DNA of 64,000 nucleotides from Prunus persica. Taxonomy: Eukaryota > Streptophyta > Magnoliopsida > Rosales > Rosaceae. A program made the position numbers and the translations under genes. The notes below the pieces were generated by a model. It made no database searches. It was given only the letters and a program-made list of their open reading frames with translations, and was not told the origin of the DNA. Shown here one piece after another: positions 10,190 to 19,539 of this stretch; position 1 is the stretch's first letter; each line of letters opens with the position of its first letter. The stretch spans positions 4,327,003 through 4,391,002 of the forward strand of contig NC_034010.1 in NCBI RefSeq assembly GCF_000346465.2, given 5' to 3'.

Positions 10190-13100
10190 TTGCAAAAGGA
10201 ATATTCACAAATTCTTGATCAGGAAGAGTTGTTGTGGATGCAAAAATCAAGAGCCAACTGGCACAAAGATGGGGATAGAAATACTAAATTTTTTCACATG
10301 ACGACGGTGGTTCGACGCAGAAGAAACAAAATTCTTGGTCTCAAAGATGACAATGGGAACTGGGTGACTGATAAAGAGGGCCTGAAAAATATTACTATCA
10401 ATTATTTTCAAAAGTTGTTCTTTGATGATATGACTTGCACAGGTACTGCTACTCTCCCTAATTTTTTTTCCTGTCGCTGATCAGAGTTTTTTAGATAACT
10501 TGTTGGTCCCTGTGAGTAATAGTGAGATTAAAACTAGTATGTTTACAATTGGACCTTATAAAGCTCCTGGTCCGGATGGCTTTGCTGCGTGCCTTTACCA
10601 ACAGTGCTGGGAAATATGTGGTGCTGAGGTGTGTGATTTGGTCAAGCAAGTTTTTACTACTGGGGAAATCCCATATGATCTCACTAGGACTTTAATTGTT
10701 CTAGTCCCAAAGGTGACTAGCCCGCTATCTATGGCGCAAATGAGGCCAATTAGTTTGTGTAACACCCTCTACAAGACCATTTCGAAGATTTTGGTAAGTC
10801 GGCTAAGACCCCTACTTAAAACTTTGATCAGTCCTAATCAGGCTAGTTTCATCCCTGGAAGACTAATCTCTGACAACATCGTTCTAGCTCAAAAGCTCCT
10901 TCATAAATTTAGACACTCCAAAGGGAAGAAAGGTTTTGTTGCTTGGAAAATTGATCTTTCTAAGGCTTATGACAGAGTCAACTAGGGTTTTCTAGAATTT
11001 GTGCTTAGAGAAATCAAACTCCCAGTGGCTACAATCAAGATTATTATGCAATGTGTTACCACGGTTCACTTCCAAGTAAATTTGAATGGTGAAGCTACTC
11101 CTTCCTTTACTCCTGAAAGAGGACTGAGACAAGGTGACCCCCTCTCCCCTTATTTGTATGTGTTGTGTCTTGAGAAATTATCCCATCTAATTAGTGAGGC
11201 TGTTGTAAAAAAGGAGTGGCGAGCAGTCGGTATCTCTAGAATTGGTCCTAAGATTTCCCACCTTTGTTTTGCGGATGATTTACTCCTTTTTGCTGAAGCT
11301 AGCACGCGACAGGCAAGAGTGATGAAGAGATGTCTTGATAATCTTTGCCGAGCTTCTAGTCAGGTAATGAGTTTTAAGAAGTCCCAAATCTTCTGTTCCC
11401 CAAATGTTCCAAATAATCTGGCTGCAGAGATTAGTAGTATTTGTGAATCTCCTTTGACTTCGAACCTTGGGAAATATCTGGGGGTCCCATTAATTCATTC
11501 AAGACTAAATAAGGCTACTTATCGAAGTGTGGTGGATAAAGTGCAGCAAAAGCTTACTGCTTGGAAAGGCAAGTTGCTTAGCTTGCCTGGCAGAGCAACT
11601 TTAATTCAATCAGTGACTGCTTCCATTCCTTTGTACACTATGCAAACTGTTTGGCTCCTGGCTAGTACATGTAAGGAGTTGGATAAAATAAATAGAAATT
11701 TTTTATGGGGGAGTAGTGATGATGTTTCGAAGGCTCACCTTGTGAAGTAGGACACAGTTTGTAAAAGCAAAAAGAAAGGCGGTCCTGGTCTTAAGCAAAC
11801 TGATCTTATGAACCAATCTATGTTGGCCAAGGTAGGATGGAGATTATTGCAACACAAGGAGAGCCTCTGGTCAAATGCTCTATTCAGAAATACCTACAAG
11901 GTAATGTTTCTAATATTTTTTGCAATGAAAGGGCAAAGCACTCGCATCCTTCTCCTACATGGCGTGCTATTGAACATGGTGCAGATATGTTGAAAAAAGG
12001 GATAAAAATAAGAGTGGGAGAGGGGCTGCACACTTCCTTTTGGACAGATTATTGGGTTAGTGATGGGCCATTGATAAGTCGGTTTGGGAGGGTGCCTCAA
12101 GATAAAGTTTATGACTATTTGTCTCATGGCACTTGGGACCTGAAAAAGCTAAAGGAAGATTTACCACTTGAAATGGTAGGTCATATTACGTGTGTACCTG
12201 CTGGATTAAGTTGTAAACCAGATATTCCTATTTGGAAGCATACTACCACTGGCTCTTTCAGTGTTAAATCAGCATATATGGCTAATTGTCAGGAGTCGTC
12301 GAGTATGGATGTTAGTTGGGCTTTTATATGGAACATTAAGGCTCCCCCCAAAATTAAATATTTCCTTTGGTTGCTGCACCAAGATAAACTCTTAACAAAT
12401 GATCAAAGAGTTAAAGGAAGATGACAATGACTGCCAATTGTGATATTTGTGGTGCCCCAATGGAGAATGCAGCTCATATTGTACGGAATTGCCCAGTGGC
12501 AATTTCAGTTTGGCATCAATCACTTATGCCTATGAATCTGAGTTTGCTTCAGGTTGCTGATCTTCATACTTGGGTTGCAAAAAATTTACACAACTCTACA
12601 ATTTTAGCCTATGGAGTGGAGTGGTCAACCATATTTGCTTTCACTTGTTGGTTTCTTTGGAAATGGAGGAACAAAAATATATTTGATCATGGGTTTGTGT
12701 TTCCCAACAACCCCAGACACGTCATTCTTATGGCTGCTGCAGATTGGACACAGGCCAATATTGAAAAAACTAGAAAACCCACCCGCTCTCTCACTGCTCT
12801 CTCTTGGCAATATCCGAATGAAGGAGTGATTAAAATCAATACCGACAGGTGCAGAAAAGGTAAGGATGGACACATTGCTGCTGGGGGTGTACTCAGAGAT
12901 AGTTCTAGGCAGTGGATGAGAGGCTTTGCTGTCAATCTTGGTGTAGGACAAGTCTTGGAAGCTGAGTTATGAGGCATCTATCTTGGACTGAAAATTGCTT
13001 GGGATATAGGTTGCAGTGCAGTTGTGCTTGAGTCTGACTCAGCGACCGCAGTACACCTGCTTAACAAAAATGTGGAAGACTTTCATCCTCTTGCTACTAT

Positions 13101-13308
13101 GTTGTGGGGATACCAGGATTATATAAACAAAAACTGGGTTTGTTCTATTCATGTATATCGTGAGTGCAACATGGTAGCGGATAAACTAGCTGAATTGGGT
13201 TCATGTCTTGAGTTGGGTCTGTCAACTTTCCAGGACCCTCCTGACAGTATTCGGTCCTTTCTTAGTGAAGATTTACTTAGAGTCTGTAGGCCTAAAGCCA
13301 TTGTTTAA
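10190..13308 (+). pseudogene. LINE reverse transcriptase / RNase H polyprotein, broken
   Basis: Recognisable parts in order are NWHKDGDRNTKFFH upstream of RT (about 10260), the RT core with GPYKAPGPDGFA, PGRLISDNIVLAQ and the catalytic FADDLLLF (about 11270), the zf-RVT region (FLWLLHQDKL and CDICGAPMENAAHIVRNC, 12360-12500), and a C-terminal RNase H domain (INTDRCRKG to DKLAEL, 12830-13200). Breaks are a frameshift in a T run near 10465, TAG at 10983-10985, TAG at 11748-11750, a frameshift near 11890, a frameshift near 12420 and TGA at 12970-12972. The two TAG codons lie where the family has Trp. The copy is dead. Confidence 0.9.
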
Positions 13309-13369
13309 TTTCTTTGTTGGGCATTAGCCCCGTTTCTTCACCAAAAAAAAAAAAAAAAGTACTTAACCA

Positions 13370-14700
13370 AATGCAATTGCAATAGACGTTTGGTTTAAAT
13401 TGGTTTTAGTCCTGTTTCCAATTTTTCCGATTTTGGACCGGATTATTATTATTTTTTCAAATTATTATTTTTTAAATTCAAATTCCTACTAAAACTTTAT
13501 TTTTTAGGTTTGAAAATTTACAAATGATCTAATTTCATGCAAAGAGAGATATTGGGCCTAGAAAAGAATGATGTTTTGAAGTTGGATTTTGGGAAATATT
13601 AGTTATAAGATTAAAAAGGTAGTATTGGATTTAAATAATTTTGTAAAAAAAAATAAAAATATACACAACCAGTTTGGTCCGATTTGTTAAGGTGTGAAAC
13701 CGAAATCGAAACCAGTTTGAACTGGTCCGGTCCAGTTTGTTGAGTTTTTAGTCAACTGATTTGTTTTCCGATTTTTTCCATCCGGTCTAGCTAGGTGTTC
13801 TGATTTTCCAGTCTTGATGCCCACCCATAGATATAACTATTGATATGAAGCTATTGAACTGTATCATTGCAAGTAAAGTTGTAGTTCAATTTAATCGATG
13901 TCAAAATAGTTCAATAAATTAAACTATTGCATTGAACTATTGAACAACCATTGTGGATGCTTAGGAGCTTGGGAATGTGTTTCAAATTGCATACCTATGT
14001 TTGGTAAGTGCACTCTTGGGAATGCAATTATGAACTCATAGATAAGGACTTCCCATGTAGGGGCGAAGTTCATGCCCTCGGCTTACCATAGAAAACTTTT
14101 TCCCCTCACTTGAGAAAGCATTTAATAATGTTTTTTTTGGACTAACTTACTCCTATTATAATTTTTAAATACCATTTTTACACCCTTAAAAAAACTCTTC
14201 ATATATTAACCTTTAATAATTAAAAAAAAAATCAAGGGTATTGTTGGAAACTTAATAACTTTTCATTCATAATATTGCACTAACCAAACATGGGAATGAG
14301 AAATAGTTGCATTTCCTAGTCCTCATTTCCCACCGTTTTCAAATGTGGGAATGAACATCCTCCATTCCCATCTCGTGGGATTAAATATGGAAAATTTATT
14401 TCTAAGAAGTTCAATGGCGAACCACACGGGCCCTAAGGTGACTATGCCTTTTGGATTTTGCTTTTGTTTGCCTTCAGCTTATTCATACTCATTTACAAAA
14501 TAATATCATTTTTTCACCATTAAACTTATATAGGCGAGCCCAACATAGCCAATTTATTAAATAAGTTGACTCTAAACAGGTTGGACCAGCCCAACATAGC
14601 CTATTTAACACCTCTAATTAAACACCTATAGAAACTCATGATATACTTTTGTAACAATTTCTATTAATTTAATCACGCACACATGACATAGCTTTCTTTT
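13370..14700. other. Intergenic AT-rich DNA with degraded repeats
   Basis: No convincing gene. At 13420-13810 there are accggtccag-type tracts (gaactggtccggtccag) typical of degraded hAT or MITE ends. At about 13990-14435 an inverted pair, tatgtttggtaagtgcac and cactaaccaaacatgggaat, suggests a MITE. At 14530-14610 the phrase gcccaacatagcc occurs twice. Confidence 0.5.
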
Positions 14701-14990
14701 GAGAGACTTTTTTTGTTCGTTCCTCCACCAAACTCAAACCCTATTCGCAATTCCCTCTCTTCATCTCTCTCTTCCTTTCCTTTTCTCTGGTCACAACGCC
14801 TAGTCATTTCAAACAAAGACGAGATAGACTTTAGGGGCACATTGGAACTTTCAAAAAGTTTTGGAACAATAAGAACCGAACCGAAAGTCGAGCATGAGGA
14901 GGACTGTTAACTTTTTCTTTAACTTTTTTTCCAATAAAACAAATCTGTGTGGGGTTGTGGAGGTTCGAAGCTATGACGCTTTCCACTGAC
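14650..14990 (+). repeat. DRP4C upstream block, copy A (second copy at 24071-24478)
   Basis: The segment from ttgtaacaatttctattaat through ggttcgaagctatgacgctttccact recurs at 24071-24478 with moderate divergence (ctctggtcacaa, ggaacattggagctttccaaaagt-like phrases). It lies directly upstream of the first DRP4C gene, so it probably belongs to an ancestral duplicated unit. It has no coding potential of its own that I can support. Confidence 0.6.
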
Positions 14991-15094
14991 GAAGGGCTGA
15001 CAATCAAGTCATTATATACTGATTGGCTGGCCTAATTCTTTCGGATTTTGTCTAACTCCATATTTTTTGTTTCTGTAAATATCTGACTCTATTG

Positions 15095-18040
15095 TACTGT
15101 TTTAATCAACTGAGTGTGCCGTACAACACTTTTTCTTTTTCTTTTTTTTGGTGAACGCCGTACAACACTTTACCTTTTACTACAGAATGCTTTTTTTGTT
15201 TGGTTCTTTAAACACGATGTTTCTGAAACGTATTGAGCACAATGTCATGTTCATGTCCTTGTGTCTTGCTCCTTTTTCTCCCCTCTGTTTTTCTACGATT
15301 TACCAGTCTTTCTTTGTTAGGCAGAGGTGAGGTTCGCCTTTCCATACAACAAACTATCAACCTTCGTTGGAGAGCGAGGACCCCTTCTTCTTTGTTTTTT
15401 TTGTCTTTCAATTATATCTGAGTCTCAGAAAATGGGAGAAATAAGGAGAACTGAAACTGATTCAGGAAGCAGATCGTCAAGCTTTTCCATTTTACAAGAT
15501 GATCAAGAAGGCTTTTCACCAACCTCATCAAACGCACTGGTACTTGTCCAAAACGCACCAATTGTCTCCTCCTACAATGAGAGAATCCGCCCCATGCTTG
15601 ATGCCATTGACAAGCTCCGCAACCTCATGGTTATGGATGAAGGCATCCAGCTGCCCACCATTGTTGTTGTGGGAGACCAGTCATCTGGCAAATCCAGTGT
15701 TCTTGAGTCCCTCGCCGGCATCAGCCTGCCGCGTGGACAAGGCATCTGCACAAGGGTTCCTCTCGTAATGAGGCTTCAGCACCACTCTGATCCTGAACCA
15801 GAGCTTTCACTGGAGTACAATGGCAGAGTTGAGCACACCGATGAGGACAACATTTCTGAGGACATTGTGAATGCCACCAATCTGATTGCTGGGGACAGCA
15901 AGGGAATTTCAGACACCCCATTGACCTTGTTGGTGAAGAAGAATGGTGTGCCTGATTTGACCATGGTTGACCTCCCTGGAATCACTAGGGTTCCAGTTCG
16001 TGGCCAGCCTGAGAATATTTATGATCAAATCAAAGATATAATCATGAAGTACATAAAGCCCGAAGAGAGCATCATTTTGAATGTGTTATCTGCTTCTGCT
16101 GATTTTAGCACATGTGAGTCAATTAGTATGTCGCGGAGTGTGGATAAAACCGGTGAGAGGACTCTGGCTGTGGTTACAAAGGTTGATATGGCACCAGAGG
16201 GACTGCTGGAGAAGGTTACAGCTGATGATGTGCATATTGGTCTTGGCTATGTCTGTGTAAGGAACCGGATTCGAGATGAAACGTATCAGGAGGCGAGGGC
16301 TATTGCGGATCGATTATTTGAAACTGATCCTTTTCTTTCGAAGATTGATAAGTCTATGGTTGGAATTCAGGTTTTGGCTGACAAGTTGGTCCAAATTCAA
16401 GCTGCTAGCATAGCTAGAAACTTGCCTGATATTGTAAAGAAGATCAATGACAAGCTGAATTCTTACCTTTCAGAGCTCAACAAAATGCCGAAAAAGCTCT
16501 CATCTGTTGCTGAGGCCATGACTGCTGTTACGCAGATCATTGGAACATCCAAAGAATCACTGAAGAAAATTCTTGTGAGGGGAGAATTTGATGAGTTCCC
16601 GGATGACAAACACATGCATTGCACGGCTAGGCTTGTTCAGATGCTCAATAAGTGCTCAGATCAGCTTCACGAGTGCAATGAGAGTGACAACAAAAGTAAT
16701 TTCTTACTGGAGGAGATTGCGATTTTGGAGGAGGCCAAAGGTATCAACCTTCCCAATTTTGTTCCGCGCAATGCTTTTCTTATAGTTTTGCAGGGTAAAG
16801 TTAAGGGGATTTCGAGCATACCTATTGGGTTTGTTGAGCAGGTTTGGAGTTATATTGAGGATGTGGTTTTGTCTGTGTTAATGAGAAATACAGAAAACTA
16901 TTACCATGTTCAATTGTCTGCCAGAAGAGCAGGCCATAATCTTATTAAAAAGAAGAAAGAAAGATCGATTAATTGGATGACGGAGATAGTGGAAATGGAG
17001 AAAATAACTGATTATACATGTAATCCGGAATATCTATCCGAATGGCATAGGCTCATGACTGAACAAGAAACATTCATCCAAAAGGTCTTGCGTGACGCTG
17101 AGATAAACATAAATGTAAAGGGAATTGGGATGGTTGAAGTTGGAGGTCTAAGGAAGTACACACATGTCCTGTTGTCTCAAGCTTTCGACTTGAAAATGCG
17201 GATGACTGCGTATTGGAATATTGTGCTGAGAAGGTTGATTGATATCATGGGTTTGCATTTGCAGCTGAGTGTTTCAAACCTTGTGAACAAGGACCTGGAG
17301 ATGGAGATTATGAATGAGCTACTGGGACCTAACCATGGTGGTGGGATTGAGAGGATGCTGGAGGAACCTTCATCAATGGCAGTGAAGCGCCAGAAGCTCA
17401 TCAAGAGCATCAAAAAGCTCAAGGAGTCCAAAGAGGTTGTGTGTAAGATCATGGACGACAGGTTTAGTTACGCCGATTACCTTGTGTGATAGATAACTAA
17501 GGAGTCCAGTTAAATTATGGTATGTTTCGTGTGAAAGAAGGCATTTTGCCAATGATGTGTGGTTGATCTGTTTGTACTTAATTATGGATCTGCATTTTGT
17601 TTATCATGTACCTGGTTGGTTGATGTTCTTGTGTGACTTAATTATAAGCACATTCTGTTTTTGTCTTTTGGGTTGCTAAACCTTACCCGGCTTGTTCCTG
17701 GAATAGGAGGAAATTTCTATCCTCTGTTCCTTCCTAGATCTCTTAATTCATGACACTGTGGGTGATGGTCGAAACACCTTCCTTTGTCATGATCACAATT
17801 TGAACCCTTTTGGGGCTTTTCTCTTTGAGTTGGGACCCTTGTTAGTCTTCCATTTGGTCAATGGGAATCTATTGGCATTTTCTTTTGCCACGCTCAATGG
17901 GAATAATAAATCACTTCCCAATGGAGCTCTGGCCTTCTAGGCACTTATTCTTTAGAATGTTATAGGCCCTGTTTGATGAACATGAATCCTAACCATTGTT
18001 TGGTGGGCTTAAAATATATTATAGATTGGATATGGGTATG
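15095..18040 (+). repeat. Tandem segmental duplication, unit 1 (contains DRP4C copy 1)
   Basis: Unit 1 begins near ttaatcaactgagtgtgccg (15102) and ends near ttatagattggatatgggta (about 18020-18040). Unit 2 begins near 19540 and ends near 22520. Coding regions and 3' UTRs are almost identical, and even the downstream noncoding sequence (17490-17940 against 21938-22385) differs at only a handful of sites. Unit 2 has about 30 extra bases near 22420-22455. Confidence 0.9.
15432..17489 (+). CDS. Dynamin-related protein 4C-like GTPase, tandem copy 1
   Basis: A 685-residue intronless frame from ATG 15432 to TGA. The GTPase domain has G1 GDQSSGKSS (residues 81-89), the G2 Thr 107 (GICTRVP), G3 DLPG (180-183) and G4 TKVD (249-252). 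The middle/stalk domain follows, and a GED-like C terminus ends ...DDRFSYADYLV. There is no PH or proline-rich domain, as expected for plant DRP4, the group closest to animal Mx proteins. The family's cellular role in plants is poorly defined; GTP-driven self-assembly on membranes is the general dynamin activity. The frame is open 35 codons further upstream but without an ATG, so I chose MGEIRRTE. The gene lies in a roughly 2.9-kb segment repeated at 19537. Likely functional. Confidence 0.92.
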   Translation: MGEIRRTETDSGSRSSSFSILQDDQEGFSPTSSNALVLVQNAPIVSSYNERIRPMLDAIDKLRNLMVMDEGIQLPTIVVVGDQSSGKSSVLESLAGISLPRGQGICTRVPLVMRLQHHSDPEPELSLEYNGRVEHTDEDNISEDIVNATNLIAGDSKGISDTPLTLLVKKNGVPDLTMVDLPGITRVPVRGQPENIYDQIKDIIMKYIKPEESIILNVLSASADFSTCESISMSRSVDKTGERTLAVVTKVDMAPEGLLEKVTADDVHIGLGYVCVRNRIRDETYQEARAIADRLFETDPFLSKIDKSMVGIQVLADKLVQIQAASIARNLPDIVKKINDKLNSYLSELNKMPKKLSSVAEAMTAVTQIIGTSKESLKKILVRGEFDEFPDDKHMHCTARLVQMLNKCSDQLHECNESDNKSNFLLEEIAILEEAKGINLPNFVPRNAFLIVLQGKVKGISSIPIGFVEQVWSYIEDVVLSVLMRNTENYYHVQLSARRAGHNLIKKKKERSINWMTEIVEMEKITDYTCNPEYLSEWHRLMTEQETFIQKVLRDAEININVKGIGMVEVGGLRKYTHVLLSQAFDLKMRMTAYWNIVLRRLIDIMGLHLQLSVSNLVNKDLEMEIMNELLGPNHGGGIERMLEEPSSMAVKRQKLIKSIKKLKESKEVVCKIMDDRFSYADYLV

Positions 18041-18794
18041 GACACCAATCCAAAATAAGAGCGACTCCAAACTCATCACTAGAGTGAAGACCTTTAGACC
18101 ATCTCCAAAGGTGAAAGGCTCAAACCCCAAATTTCACCTCCCGAAATACAACTTTTCATCTATACATAGGACTCAAGCAGTATTACAACATTATGTATAC
18201 ACTTTACAAGTTTATGGAACATTGATGTCCAAAGCATTGTGATATAATTCCTTAATACTGTAAACCCTTGTGTTTACAAGAATAAAGACCACCTTTACTT
18301 CTCCAAGGCCAACTCTTTCCTCAACCTTGTAATGTGGATCCTTTCTATTGTAAATCATAGTATTACAAGATTATGGATACACTTACAAGTTTATGGAATG
18401 TAGAGAATGTGGTACCAACCTTCGAACCCAAGACCACTAGGAGTAGGTTGAGGTCTAAAACATGGTAAAAAAAAGGTCCTTAATATTGTAAACCCTTGTG
18501 TTTAAAAAAGGTCCTTAATATTGTAAACTCTTGTGTTTACAAGAATAAGGACCACATTTACTTATGTAAGGTCCACCCTTACTTCTACAATTACCAAACA
18601 TGGAGATATTAATTGCATAAATGAAGTGCTTATTGGACTGCAATTGAATTTTATGTACAAAAGATGTGGAACCCTGTTGGATGGTACAATAGATCGATCT
18701 TAATCAATTTTTAACTCTAGTCCATTTGGTGATTAAAAAATTTTAGGTAAGTTTTTATTTGAACCCAATTATTTTATAAGTAAACTCAACAAAG
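17490..18794. other. 3' UTR and AT-rich spacer between DRP4C copies
   Basis: 17490-17950 is the 3' flank shared with copy 2. 18095-18180 (agaccatctccaaaggt onward) is a short repeat seen again at 28686-28775. 18245-18560 holds three degenerate copies of a phrase built on ccttaatattgtaaaccct and gtgtttacaagaata. No gene is seen. Confidence 0.6.
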
Positions 18795-19346
18795 TAGACA
18801 TGTCAATGGATCGGATTTTGAACCGAATCCAATTTGAATTCGATATAATTAATAAGAGATGGATTGGACTTCTCAATCTGATAATTTGATTACAATCCAA
18901 ATCTGATTATAAATAGATATGGATTATAATTGATCAGATCCGATAATAATCCGATAACTTAGTATGTAGTATAATTTAGTTTTTCTAGGCTTCATATTAA
19001 TATTTTATATGTGTCAATGAGTAATTTTAGTTTTATATGCACTATTAATACACTTAAAACTAATTTTTAAGATAAAATATCACAAATTGATATAAAAGTA
19101 GATAAATACAATAAAAGAACAAAGCTAATAATGAAATTTTGATTTTTTGTACATCACAAAATAAATCAGATAATAATCCGATCCGATCTGAATTTGATGC
19201 GTAACAAATATGGATTGACAGGTACAATTCGCTAGTCCAAATACGATATGAATCCGATAATCCGATAATCCGATAATCCGATTATAAATGAATTCGAATT
19301 TAGATTGATGTATATCCAATCTGAATCCGACCCGTTTACAGGTCTA
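18795..19346. mobile_element. hAT-type MITE, 552 bp
   Basis: The left end is tagacatgtcaatggatcgg (18795). The right end, read on the minus strand from 19346, is tagacctgtaaacgggtcgg, giving imperfect terminal inverted repeats. The flanking 8-mers caacaaag (18787-18794) and caaccaat (19347-19354) agree at 6 of 8 bases, consistent with an aged hAT target duplication. The interior is AT-rich with repeated tccgataa units (about 19254-19280) and no coding sequence. Confidence 0.75.
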
Positions 19347-19539
19347 CAACCAATGTTTCTTTTATCCCAAAAAAAAAAAAAGAAAAAAAAAAGAATTTCT
19401 TTTAAAAAAAATACAAATTCGTTCATTATAAAAATATTGTTTTAAAATTTTCAGTATTACATTAATGACAAAAAACAAAAAACAAAAAAAGGAAAACCAC
19501 AACACCATGAAACTGTGGGTGTACGGTCTGGTTTTGGTC

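Larger units (their letters stand above)
10034..13357 (+). mobile_element. 5'-truncated LINE (non-LTR retrotransposon) insertion with poly-A tail and target duplication
   Basis: The insertion is flanked by aagtacttaacca (10021-10033) and agtacttaacca (13358-13369), and its 3' end is a run of about 15 A (13343-13357). The body from about 10160 encodes reverse transcriptase, the zf-RVT region and RNase H in broken frames. The first 120 bp after the left target copy are not LINE but a reversed SINE-like sequence. The endonuclease domain and everything 5' of it are absent. Confidence 0.9.

Noticed and set aside
15327..15431. Upstream extension of DRP4C copy 1 by 35 codons
   Set aside because: It begins with a non-ATG codon; the ATG at 15432 matches the family N terminus and is shared by all three copies.
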